NCBI GenBank assembly: GCA_937952975.1
Contig: CALFXX010000096.1
Coordinates: forward strand, 1-15,753
Origin: an uncultured Alcaligenaceae bacterium
Lineage (GTDB): Bacteria; Pseudomonadota; Gammaproteobacteria; Burkholderiales; Burkholderiaceae_B
Reading direction: 5' to 3'
Length of the DNA: 15,753 nucleotides
In this document: one piece after another, positions 1-6,797 of the stretch
Layout of the letters: each line of letters begins with the position of its first letter
Position numbering within the stretch: position 1 is the first letter of the stretch
Translations under genes and position numbers: made by a program
Notes under the pieces: model-generated
What the model was told of the DNA's origin: nothing
The model's database searches: none
Seen by the model: the letters and a program-made list of their open reading frames with translations, nothing else

Positions 1-187
1 CAACCAAGATATTATCGGTTTCGATCTCTACAGTAATAACGAAAAAGTCGGATCGATAGATAATATTCTCGTCGACGATAATGGTAACTTTCGTTATTTT
101 GTAATTCATACAGGTGCTTGGATTCTGGGCAAAAAAACTCTCCTCCCAGTCGGTCGCGCTCGATACGATGCAAGTCAACGTCGCGTT
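1..187 (+). pseudogene. PRC-barrel domain protein, 3' remnant (truncated at both ends)
   Basis: Reading from base 2, this stretch encodes a clear PRC-barrel domain: it begins with an IIGFDLYSNNEKVGSIDNIL-like strand region, continues through FRYFVIHTGAW and ends with KKTLLPVGRARYDASQRRVDV. PRC-barrel proteins of this type are small stress-associated or RNA/photosynthesis-linked proteins, often followed by a DUF2382 domain. The 5' end is outside the window. After about position 187 the frame stays open only as nonsense (to a TAA at 273-275), while the same DNA codes in another frame for a glycosyltransferase. The PRC gene has therefore lost its 3' part. It has a lower GC content than the following gene. 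The domain call is confident from motif recognition. The exact break is uncertain by about 10 bp. Confidence 0.75.
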
Positions 188-1424
188 GATGTTGCTTGTT
201 GTGTGGCGTATCAGCCTGCTGTGCGTGAGCCCCGCGCGCGCCTTCATGGCCGTGGTGTTTACCAGCCTGATTGTGTATCACAACATTAACGGCCTGCAGG
301 TGAGCTCTAACTTACTTCAGTTATTGCCAACCGCTTTATTTGTGTGGGCGTTATTGCTTGCGGTACGACAGCCGCAATGGTGGCGCTGGGCGTTGGTAGG
401 CGTGGCTGCCGCCGTGTGTTTACTCACCAAATATAGCGCGGGCATTTGGTTTGCGGTGATGGGGGTCTGGTTGCTGCAAGATGTTCGCAGTCGCAACCGC
501 TATGCAATCGTGGGCATCATTGTGGCGGTGATTGCAGGTGGTATCGCGTTGATCCCGCATATCGAATGGATGCTGCGCGAAAATGCGCCAACCTTGCAAT
601 ACATGAAAAAGCAGGTTGCGGGCGAGGTGAATCATTTGATGCGCGTGCTGAGCTTTTTAGCCAGCCAGGCGGGCAAGCTTTCGCCCTTGTTACTGGCCAT
701 AATTGTGCTGAAATTTGGTTTTAAAGAGAAAGCACAAAATCCAGTCTCTGCGACCCCAATGAATCAAAATGCCGAATGGCGCTTTATCAGCTTTGCGGCG
801 CTTGGCCCCGTGATTTTGACGTCGTTGCTTGGCACGGTATTTATCACCCTCAATGCCAACTGGGCCACGGCATTTTTTGTGCTGCTAGGTTTGTATGCCT
901 TGCGCTGGGTGCCTGCGCTTGATGCAAAGGTAACGCTAACCCGCGTGCTCACCGTCGGGCTGACGTTGAACATCTTGATGGGCGTTGGCATGGCGCTTTA
1001 CTACGGCGTGATTGCAGATGTGCTCGGTAAAACCGCGCGCGCCAATTATCCAGCTAAGCCTTTAGCAAGCGCGCTCGATAAAATCTGGGATGAGCAGAAG
1101 CTCGGGCCTTTAAAAATCGTAATTGGTGAAACATGGACAGCAGGTACGGTGTCGGTGGTGTCGAAGTATCAACCGCTGGTGCTGCCCTATGGTCTGTACA
1201 GCCAAACTAAAGCCGTCACGCCCGATCTTATCAAACGCTGCGGCGCACTCGTTGTGCTCGACCTTGAAGAGATGCGTAATCAAATCAGCCCTGACATGCA
1301 GTCATTTATTGACCGTGCGACAAAGCAGGGTTCGTTTGAGATCTACTGGAACCGCTACAAAAAAATTAGGCCGATCAAGATTGATTGGGCAATTATTGAG
1401 CCTGAGCAGAAGGGGGGATGTTGA
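185..1424 (+). pseudogene. GT39-type membrane glycosyltransferase, N-terminally truncated
   Basis: The frame is open from position 114, but meaningful sequence starts near 185. It encodes several hydrophobic membrane segments, the LLTKYSAGIWFAV motif and an IPHIEWML loop, all typical of GT39 / PMT_2 (ArnT-like) glycosyltransferases, which move sugars from polyprenyl-phosphate donors onto lipids or proteins in the inner membrane. A full member is roughly 500 residues and carries an acidic catalytic motif (DE followed by aromatic residues) in its first periplasmic loop. Here that loop and the first membrane helix are missing. The 5' part was replaced by PRC-barrel coding DNA in a different frame, so no start codon with a proper N-terminus exists. 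I therefore call it a pseudogene. The rest of the frame is intact, which suggests recent loss. The original substrate cannot be told. Confidence 0.75.
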
Positions 1425-1612
1425 GCGAATGGTAGGCTTAGGTACGCTATCGGACGGTTTGATTTAGCAATAGAATTTACAAATGTACTAGGTAATAGTT
1501 ACAGATTTACTCAGGGTAGGCGGTTAAAATTTTTCTTTTAAATGTTGATCTTCAACAGCCAAAGATTTAGTGTTTTGTAACTTTGGCTGACCTGAGTTTT
1601 AGCTCTCTCTGT

Positions 1613-1641
1613 TTGACTGTTTCTTTGTTTGTATATACACT
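1613..1641 (+). promoter_or_regulatory. Candidate sigma70 promoter of the BrnT-like/BrnA-like pair
   Basis: TTGACT (1613-1618) and TACACT (1636-1641) are separated by 17 bp, a good sigma70 layout. The -10 box ends one base before the TTG start codon at 1642, so transcription would begin inside or at the very start of the toxin frame. Overlapping TATATA (1632-1637) gives an alternative -10 with a shorter spacer. Confidence 0.45.
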
Positions 1642-1929
1642 TTGCGTACCTTAATCATCTGCCCAAACATCCTAGAAAAACTTAAAGACAAGCACCAAGT
1701 TACTCGCCGTGAAGTGGAGCAATGCTTTGAAAATCGTTGTGGTGTTTACCTTGTAGATACGCCAGAAGATCATCAAACCGATCCGCCGACGCTTTGGTTT
1801 GTCTCAAAGACTAACTCCGAGCGCCTATTAAAAATCGTTTTTTTGGTTCTGCATGGCAACGTGCATATTAAGTCTGCGTATGAGGCAAATGATTGCGAGA
1901 TTGTCATTTACGATGAGCTTGGAAAATAA
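1642..1929 (+). CDS. BrnT-like toxin family protein (often annotated ADP-ribosyl-(dinitrogen reductase) hydrolase)
   Basis: A 95-residue protein with the pattern ILEKLKDKHQVTRREVEQCF, then DTPEDHQTDPPTLWFVSKT, RLLKIVF and HIKSAYE. This is the compact BrnT-like fold (N-terminal helix pair with 'EVEQCF', then beta strands) that in proteobacteria is usually annotated by a misleading dinitrogenase-reductase hydrolase name. BrnT toxins are RNases. Activity of this particular subfamily is an inference. The next gene, 9 bp downstream, is a CopG/BrnA-like DNA-binding protein, which fits a type II toxin-antitoxin pair in toxin-first order. The start must be TTG at 1642: there is a stop at 1600 in frame, no ATG or GTG lies near the N-terminus, and no Shine-Dalgarno is visible. 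The start may be weak, or a decayed ATG. Confidence 0.65.
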   Translation: MRTLIICPNILEKLKDKHQVTRREVEQCFENRCGVYLVDTPEDHQTDPPTLWFVSKTNSERLLKIVFLVLHGNVHIKSAYEANDCEIVIYDELGK

Positions 1930-1938
1930 AACATTTTT

Positions 1939-2310
1939 ATGAAAAACACGGCAGTGACGAAAGTTAAAAAAATATTGGGTACTGCGCAAGCGTGGGATTC
2001 ACGCGATCTTGGTTGCGATATTAAATTTGCAAAGCGTACTCAGCCTGAGCTTGCGTTGGAAATTGATGACTCGCTTGGTTTACAGATGATCTCGATTCGT
2101 TTGAATAAAGAGCTAATCGCTGCTTTTAAAGTGATTGGCGAGCATCACGGCTTGGGCTATCAGCCACTCATGCGAGATGCTCTGCAGCGTTTTGCAACTG
2201 CAGAACTCAAATCGATTGTGAGTGCGCGTGCGGCATCACAAAAGAAAAAATCTCTCTCCCTGGCAAAGAATGCTGGTGGGAGTTCTAAACCAATCAAGAA
2301 AGCAGCATAG
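1939..2310 (+). CDS. CopG/BrnA-like antitoxin
   Basis: A 123-residue protein. Residues 15-45 (AWDSRDLGCDIKFAKRT) resemble the toxin-wrapping N-terminus of BrnA-like antitoxins. Residues 48-95 (LGLQMISIRLNKELIAAFK, then HGLGYQPLMRDALQRF) form a ribbon-helix-helix: a short beta strand followed by two helices. The C-terminal tail is rich in Lys and Ser. Such antitoxins bind their toxin through the N-terminus and repress the operon through the RHH dimer. It lies 9 bp after the BrnT-like gene, so the two are probably co-transcribed. The ATG at 1939 has no obvious Shine-Dalgarno, so translational coupling to the toxin is likely. Confidence 0.65.
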   Translation: MKNTAVTKVKKILGTAQAWDSRDLGCDIKFAKRTQPELALEIDDSLGLQMISIRLNKELIAAFKVIGEHHGLGYQPLMRDALQRFATAELKSIVSARAASQKKKSLSLAKNAGGSSKPIKKAA

Positions 2311-2338
2311 CTTCTTATCTGTAACAAGCGTCTTCAAA

Positions 2339-2875
2339 ATGTCAGACACTCAATCCACAGTGCTCATTCGCGATAGCGTTGAAGCCGACGTCGCGACCAT
2401 TCAAGCGATTTACGCGCACCATGTGTTGCATGGCACTGCGTCGTTTGAACTGACACCGCCCACCCTTGACGAAATGCGTCAGCGTCGTGCGGATGTCGTG
2501 GCTAAAGATTTGCCGTACCTAGTGGCCGAACAAAATGGCCTTGTGGTGGGCTATGCGTATGTCACGCTTTATCGTCCACGCCCCGCGTATCGGTTTACAG
2601 TTGAAGATTCTGTGTACGTGAAAGAAGGTTTGGCCGGGCAGGGGATCGGAAGCCTGCTTTTGGCTGAAATCATCAAGATTTGTACAGCGAAGGGATACCG
2701 ACAGTTAATGGCGGTGGTGGGGGATGCGAGCCCGCCTTCGGTTGGTTTGCACGAACGCCACGGTTTTACGCTTGCAGGCACCTTCAAGTCAGTTGGCTAT
2801 AAGTTTGGCGCCTGGCGCGATACGGCGATGTTGCAACGAGAATTGGGCGAAGGCGATCAGACTGATCCAGCTTAA
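2339..2875 (+). CDS. GNAT N-acetyltransferase, Pat/MddA (phosphinothricin or methionine sulfoximine) type
   Basis: A 178-residue GNAT enzyme. It has the N-terminal VLIRDSVEADVATIQAIYAHHV segment, GYAYVTLYRPRPAYRFTVEDSVYV, the acetyl-CoA motif LAGQGIGSLLL, and the C-terminal VGLHERHGFTLAGTFKSVGY followed by KFGAWRDTAMLQ. This order is typical of enzymes that acetylate phosphinothricin, methionine sulfoximine or related amino acids with acetyl-CoA in the cytoplasm. The usual GDSxNxAS loop reads GDASPPS here, a modest departure. The open frame reaches back to 2222, but that extension overlaps the antitoxin and carries no GNAT sequence. The ATG at 2339 starts exactly at the domain. It lies 28 bp after the antitoxin gene. 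It is unlike TacT-type toxins, so I do not count it as part of the toxin-antitoxin pair. True substrate unknown. Confidence 0.85.
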   Translation: MSDTQSTVLIRDSVEADVATIQAIYAHHVLHGTASFELTPPTLDEMRQRRADVVAKDLPYLVAEQNGLVVGYAYVTLYRPRPAYRFTVEDSVYVKEGLAGQGIGSLLLAEIIKICTAKGYRQLMAVVGDASPPSVGLHERHGFTLAGTFKSVGYKFGAWRDTAMLQRELGEGDQTDPA

Positions 2876-2907
2876 TTTCAATCGCTCTTGCTTTAGTTAA
2901 GTTTTTC

Positions 2908-2937
2908 ACCGATGAAATAAATCGATCCGGTTTTTTT
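2908..2937 (+). terminator. Weak candidate Rho-independent terminator after the GNAT gene
   Basis: ACCG (2908-2911) can pair with CGGT (2928-2931), with little further pairing in the AT-rich loop, and is followed by seven T residues (2931-2937). The stem is short, so this is only a possible terminator. Confidence 0.25.
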
Positions 2938-2967
2938 ATCAAAAACAAAGAATTTTCCTTGTTAAGC

Positions 2968-2994
2968 TATAATTAATATCCGGTTAATTATAAT
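2968..2994 (+). promoter_or_regulatory. AT-rich palindrome overlapping two TATAAT boxes, likely operator/promoter of the RHH gene
   Basis: The arms TATAATTAA (2968-2976) and TTAATTATA (2984-2992) are a perfect 9-bp inverted repeat around TATCCGG. A TATAAT -10 box lies in the left arm (2968-2973) and another overlaps the right arm (2989-2994). No convincing -35 box is seen. It sits 10 bp before the start of a predicted RHH DNA-binding protein, which fits autorepression. Confidence 0.5.
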
Positions 2995-3003
2995 AAGCTG
3001 GCA

Positions 3004-3498
3004 ATGAATAAGCCAAAGATTACCCCAGTTCCCCAGTCATTGTTTGGTGACTTAGATCTTGAGTTGCCTGAGTTGATGTTGGCACCGCAAGTTGCTGCTG
3101 ATGCCGCCCAGGCACAAGCAGACACTCAACTGGCATCAGCTTTACAGGCAAACGAGCCAAAGCCAAAGAAGCGCCAGCCGACTAAAACTCAAGCGAAAAA
3201 AACGCAAGCAAATAAAACTCAACCCTTGCCAAGTGCCGCAGCGTTGGCTGGTCAAGCTTTTTTGCCAGGCTTATCCAGACGAGGGCGTCCGCGGCTACAG
3301 ACGCCAATTTCGGCCGTTGAACGTACCGCCGAGCATCGGCGAAAGCGCCTTGAAGCGGGCGCAAAGCGGGTTGAAATGATTTTGGATCGTGACGTGTCAA
3401 GCGCGCTTGATGCGTTGGCTGAGCATTTCAAAGAGCCCCGAAACGAGGTGATCTCAACTTTGATCTTAAAGGCGGCGTCGCGTGTGCTGAAGCGTTAG
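3004..3498 (+). CDS. Ribbon-helix-helix (CopG-like) DNA-binding protein with Lys/Gln/Thr-rich linker
   Basis: A 164-residue protein in three parts. Residues 1-30 are acidic (LFGDLDLELPELML). Residues 50-75 form a basic, low-complexity linker with repeated KTQ units (PKKRQPTKTQAKKTQANKTQ). Residues 90-164 carry GRPRLQTPISAVER, a basic helix (EHRRKRLEAGAKR), a short strand VEMILD and two helices ending in AASRVLKR, which resembles a ribbon-helix-helix module. DNA binding is likely. The target is unknown, though the palindrome just upstream suggests self-control. The ATG at 3004 lacks a strong Shine-Dalgarno. It stands alone between the GNAT gene and a minus-strand gene. I do not recognise a named family. 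Confidence 0.6.
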   Translation: MNKPKITPVPQSLFGDLDLELPELMLAPQVAADAAQAQADTQLASALQANEPKPKKRQPTKTQAKKTQANKTQPLPSAAALAGQAFLPGLSRRGRPRLQTPISAVERTAEHRRKRLEAGAKRVEMILDRDVSSALDALAEHFKEPRNEVISTLILKAASRVLKR

Positions 3499-3581
3499 CC
3501 GCCTAGTGACCTCAGTGAGGCAGGACCCCAGCGTGACAAGGCGACTCGCCTACAACAAGTCGTCTACACAGCATGCGTGAC

Positions 3582-3947
3582 CTAGCGTGCGCCACCACGG
3601 TTAACTGGGCCGCCGCGATTTGGGCCTGAGCCTGGCCCATCGGCACCGTCACGATCAACCCCAACGCCACCGCGCCCAACGCCTGGGCGACCCGCACCAA
3701 CACCGGGGGCTGCGCCAACCCCTGGTGCACCAACCCCGACCCCCGGCGCAACCCCGACCCCGGGCGCACCAACGCCCGCGCCCGGCAGAACGCCAACCCC
3801 CGGCGCACCAACATCGACAGGGCGCGCCACGCAACGAACCGGAATGCCCGGGCTTGTGCAATACACCACTTGCGCTTGAACGCTTTGGACATGCATTGCG
3901 ATACCAAGGGCAGACGTTATTAGGGCTGTCTTAAAAGTGTGTTTCAC
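3582..3947 (-). CDS. Small secreted Gly/Val/Pro-repeat (elastin-like) protein
   Basis: The minus-strand frame opens at 3992, but the GTG at 3947 gives a classic signal peptide: KHTFKTALITSALGIAM then a VQA cleavage site before QVVYC (about residue 25/26). The mature part, about 96 residues, has two cysteines (residues 30 and 39) and then a low-complexity region: three tandem 13-residue units of the type VGAPGVGVAPGVG (residues 46-84), a fourth degenerate unit, and an Asp/Gly/Arg/Asn-rich end (NRGGPVNRGGAR). The repeats resemble elastin-like polypeptide. The protein is probably periplasmic or exported, and its function is unknown. It faces away from the capsule genes. The high GC of the repeat comes from the Gly/Pro/Ala codons. 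Coding is supported by the signal peptide, but the repeat could make other frames look open too. Confidence 0.55.
   Translation of the reverse strand: MKHTFKTALITSALGIAMHVQSVQAQVVYCTSPGIPVRCVARPVDVGAPGVGVLPGAGVGAPGVGVAPGVGVGAPGVGAAPGVGAGRPGVGRGGVGVDRDGADGPGSGPNRGGPVNRGGAR
3660..3812 (-). repeat. Tandem 39-bp coding repeat (three full units plus one degenerate)
   Basis: Each unit encodes 13 residues of the VGAPGVGVAPGVG type. The full units cover 3696-3812 and a degenerate 36-bp unit extends to 3660. The repeat is part of the secreted protein encoded on the minus strand. Confidence 0.6.
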
Positions 3948-4188
3948 AGAGTTCTCACAGAAAAAATGTAAAGGTAGAAGAAATAAGTGCAAGACGTTGT
4001 AAGGGGATTAGGCTACACCGTTCTGGTCTGGATTTGTGGCAAAGCTGCCCATAATGCGCAAACAAAATCCCAAATCTGCAAAAACTGATTCTCCCACAAC
4101 AAAACGAGCAGAAAACGGGTTTTTGATTGTCATTTTGATGCATTTCTACTCCACAATATCAACTTGAACTGAAGCAAGGCAGCAATGA

Positions 4189-4704
4189 GTGGATACGGAA
4201 ACCCGTAGTTGGTGGTATGTGGTGCACACCAAACCCAAACAAGAGGGGCGGGCATTACTCAACCTGACCAATCAGGGTTACGAGTGCTTTTTGCCCATGC
4301 ATAAGAAATAAGTCGTGAGGCGGGCGGCCGTGGTGACACAGGCCGAACCCTTGTTTTCGCGCTATCTCTTTATCCAGCTAGACACTAATTTGTCAGGCAA
4401 AAGTTGGGGCCCCATTCGCTCGACCTTAGGCGTGTCTAAATTGGTTGTGTTTGGCAATGAACCGGCCCGCGTTGACTCAGCCTTGATACACCTTTTTAAG
4501 CAGCGCGAGCTCAGTATCGCTGATGAGGTCACCCCATTATTTAAAGCGGGAGATCAAGTGCTGATTGCGCAAGGGCCCTTTGCCGGCTTAAACGCCACGT
4601 TTCAAATGAGTGATGGCGAAATGCGAGCGATGGTCTTAATCGAAGTCTTGAATCAGGTCAGCAAACTCAAGCTGCCGTTAGCGGATTTGCGTCGCGTCGC
4701 CTAA
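4189..4704 (+). pseudogene. RfaH-like transcription antiterminator (NusG paralogue) interrupted by in-frame TAA
   Basis: Starting at GTG 4189 (AAGG Shine-Dalgarno at 4176-4179) the frame reads SWWYVVHTKPKQEGRALLNL then QGYECFLPMHKK, the NusG N-terminal domain of RfaH-type factors. A TAA stop follows at 4309-4311. Directly after it the same frame continues with VVRRAAVVTQAEPLFSRYLF, WGPIRSTLGVSKLV and the C-terminal KOW region FKAGDQVLIAQGPFAGL. No base is gained or lost, so the gene differs from an intact one by one codon; the distance between FLPM and EPLF is normal for the family. RfaH factors suppress termination in long surface-polysaccharide operons, and this one lies 2 bp before kpsS. 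A GTG at 4315 could restart translation, but would lack the first beta strand. It is either a recent nonsense mutant, a rare readthrough case, or a sequence error. Confidence 0.8.
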
Positions 4705-4706
4705 GC

Positions 4707-5954
4707 ATGGATGGCAACACACGCAGCTTCTTGTTTTTGCAGGGTGTAACTTCACCGTTTTTCGCACGTTTGGCCACGGCCCTGACACAACAAGGACACC
4801 GCGTTCACAAGGTGAACTTTAACGTTGGTGACGTGAGCTATTGGATGCCACGCGCATCAAACTGGTTTCGCCAAGACTTGAGCGCGTTGCCCGGTTTTTT
4901 AAATAAACTTTACACGCAGCATGGCATCACCGACCAAGTCGTGTTTGGTGACAGGCGGCCGGTGCATGTCGCAGCACTCGAGCAGGGCCGGCTCAATGAC
5001 GTGCGTAATCACGTGTTTGAAGAGGGCTATTTCAGGCCCAACCTGATCACGCTTGAGCGCGAGGGCGTCAATGCACGTTCGCAGTTGCCGCGTTCGCCAG
5101 AGTGGTTTATACGCGCTGGGCTGCACTTACCTGCACTGAATTCCTGTCAGGGTTTTAATTCGCCACTTTGGTTGCGTGCGCTGCACGACGTTGCGTATCA
5201 AGCCTCGGGTGTGTTGAATCGAGTGTTGTTTGCAAAGTATCGCACTCATCTGGTCATGAGCCCCGTCGTTGAATATGCAGGGTATCTGCAACGCAGCCGC
5301 TTATTAAAGCGCGTGGCAACACAGAACAACGATACGATCCAAACCTTAATGAAACAAGGCACGCCATATTTTTTTATACCCTTGCAACTCAATAGTGATT
5401 CGCAGGTGCGTGATCACACGCGCTTTCACACGATGCAGTTGCTGCTGAAGCACGTGGTGCAGTCCTTTGCGCAGCACGCACCGTCGCACACGAAGCTCGT
5501 GATCAAAAATCATCCGCTAGACACCGGGTGGGAGCATTACGACCGTGTGGTTTTAAATTTAGTTCATCAATACGGTCTTAAAGAGCGCGTCATCTATTTA
5601 GAATCGGGTGATCTAGCAAGTTTGGTGAAACATGCGCAGGGCACCATCACGCTTAACAGTACCGTGGGCTATGTGGCGCTTGAACAAGGTTGCCCCACGC
5701 TGTGCCTAGGTGACCCGCAATACAACTTGCCGGGCCTGACTGATCAACAAGATTTAGCCCAGTTTTGGGGGATGCCCGTTGCACCCGAGGCGAAATTGTT
5801 TGAAAGCTTTAAACGTGTCGTTGTGCACACTACCCAAGTATATGGTGGCTTTTATTGCCCACCTAGTATTGCGCAAGCTGTTCAAGGCAGCTCCGAGCGA
5901 CTTACCGCCGAACTTTCACCGTTACAACAGCTACTGACCGTCGTGCCAATATGA
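4707..5954 (+). CDS. kpsS: KpsS/WcbO-like capsule biosynthesis protein (beta-Kdo transferase)
   Basis: A 415-residue protein of the Capsule_synth family. The N-terminus SFLFLQGVTSPFFARLATAL, then GHRVHKVNFNVGD, VFGDRRPVH and FEEGYFRPNLITLE (about residues 104-117) are characteristic of KpsS. Further on come KLVIKNHPLD and LNSTVGYVALEQGCPTLCLG near the C-terminus. KpsS adds the first beta-Kdo residue to (lyso)phosphatidylglycerol in the cytoplasm, and KpsC extends it, building the primer for ABC-transporter-dependent capsules. No KpsC is in this window. The ATG at 4707 lies 2 bp after the broken rfaH-like gene, and its stop overlaps the next start by 4 bp (ATGA), so it is in an operon with the dehydrogenase. 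The Burkholderia counterpart by position would be wcbO. Confidence 0.85.
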   Translation: MDGNTRSFLFLQGVTSPFFARLATALTQQGHRVHKVNFNVGDVSYWMPRASNWFRQDLSALPGFLNKLYTQHGITDQVVFGDRRPVHVAALEQGRLNDVRNHVFEEGYFRPNLITLEREGVNARSQLPRSPEWFIRAGLHLPALNSCQGFNSPLWLRALHDVAYQASGVLNRVLFAKYRTHLVMSPVVEYAGYLQRSRLLKRVATQNNDTIQTLMKQGTPYFFIPLQLNSDSQVRDHTRFHTMQLLLKHVVQSFAQHAPSHTKLVIKNHPLDTGWEHYDRVVLNLVHQYGLKERVIYLESGDLASLVKHAQGTITLNSTVGYVALEQGCPTLCLGDPQYNLPGLTDQQDLAQFWGMPVAPEAKLFESFKRVVVHTTQVYGGFYCPPSIAQAVQGSSERLTAELSPLQQLLTVVPI

Positions 5955-6724
5955 AACCCCACACCGCACAAACAATCTTGATTACGGGTGCTTCAGGTAG
6001 CATCGGCAACGCCTTAGCAAAAGCCTATGCTGCACCCGGCACCACACTGATCCTGCATGGTCGCAACGAAGACAAACTCGAGCAAACCGCTCAAGCCTGC
6101 AGGGCGCAAGGCGCGTTGGTGGTGAAGGGCTTGTTTGATATCACCGACACCCAAGCGTTGCAAAACTGGGTGCGTGAAATCGATGCCTTACACCCGCTAG
6201 ACTTATTGATCGCCAATCAAGGCATGAACATTAACATCGGCCCAGAAGGCAAGGGCGAGTCATGGGAGCAAACCAATTTACTGCTCGACGTGAACCTGCG
6301 CGCTTCAATGGCCATGGTGCATGCCGCCTTGCCCGGCATGCGCAAACGCGGGCGTGGGCAAGTCGTGTTCATCAGTTCGTTAGCCGCGTATTTTGGCTTG
6401 CCATTAACACCCGCCTATAGCGCGTCAAAAGCTGGCTTAAAAGCCTATGGCGAAGGCTTGCGTGGTTGGCTCGCCCCTGAGGGCGTGGGTGTTACCGTGA
6501 TCATGCCCGGTTACGTTAAATCAGACATGTGCGACGCCATGCCCGGGCCAAAGACCTTGGTTTGGTCACCCGACAAAGCCGCCAAGGTCATGAAGCAGGG
6601 CATCGATAAGAATAAAGCGCGCATTACCTTTCCGTTTTTTGTGTCATTTGAGACTTGGTTGTTAGCGGTGTTGCCGGCGTCTTGGTCGTTGAAGATTTTG
6701 AAGTTGGCTGGGTATCATGTTTAA
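5951..6724 (+). CDS. Short-chain dehydrogenase/reductase of the capsule cluster (WcbP-like)
   Basis: A 257-residue classical SDR. The nucleotide-binding motif TGASGSIG (residues 12-19), IANQG (87-91), DVNLRA with Asn115, the catalytic Ser142/143, Tyr156 and Lys160 (YSASK) are all present, so it should be an active NAD(P)-dependent oxidoreductase. The C-terminus is hydrophobic (FFVSFETWLLAVLPASW), which may attach it to the membrane, as in 3-ketosphinganine reductase-like SDRs. The ATGA overlap with kpsS shows translational coupling. By gene order it matches wcbP. Its substrate is not known. A reduction of a capsule sugar, or of the 3-keto product of the AONS-type enzyme encoded at 9992-11272, are both possible. 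Confidence 0.85.
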   Translation: MKPHTAQTILITGASGSIGNALAKAYAAPGTTLILHGRNEDKLEQTAQACRAQGALVVKGLFDITDTQALQNWVREIDALHPLDLLIANQGMNINIGPEGKGESWEQTNLLLDVNLRASMAMVHAALPGMRKRGRGQVVFISSLAAYFGLPLTPAYSASKAGLKAYGEGLRGWLAPEGVGVTVIMPGYVKSDMCDAMPGPKTLVWSPDKAAKVMKQGIDKNKARITFPFFVSFETWLLAVLPASWSLKILKLAGYHV

Positions 6725-6797
6725 GGCGAGTCATGGATCGCTCACCCGCACGAGCCTACGATCATCCGTGCAAAACCGTGAGGCATAGCGACTAAAC

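Noticed and set aside
2222..2338. Extended N-terminus of the GNAT gene from 2222
   Set aside because: The extra 39 residues overlap the antitoxin frame and look basic and unstructured; the GNAT domain starts right at the ATG at 2339.
3500..3551. Small palindromes CCTCAGTGAGG and GGCGACTCGCC after the RHH gene
   Set aside because: Loops are too short or absent, and no T-run follows, so neither makes a credible terminator or attachment site.
3512..3907. 131-residue minus-strand frame over the elastin-like gene
   Set aside because: Shadow of the GC-rich repeat in another frame; no signal peptide or recognisable domain, and the other minus frame has both.
3955..4143. 62-residue minus-strand frame between the secreted protein and rfaH
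   Set aside because: No recognisable domain, no good start context. I treat the 3948-4188 stretch as non-coding; no clear promoter for the rfaH-like gene was found in it.
4309..4311. Genetic code change (TAA read as an amino acid)
   Set aside because: TAA ends other genes in this window (for example the SDR, hipA and the export lipoprotein), so the code is standard.
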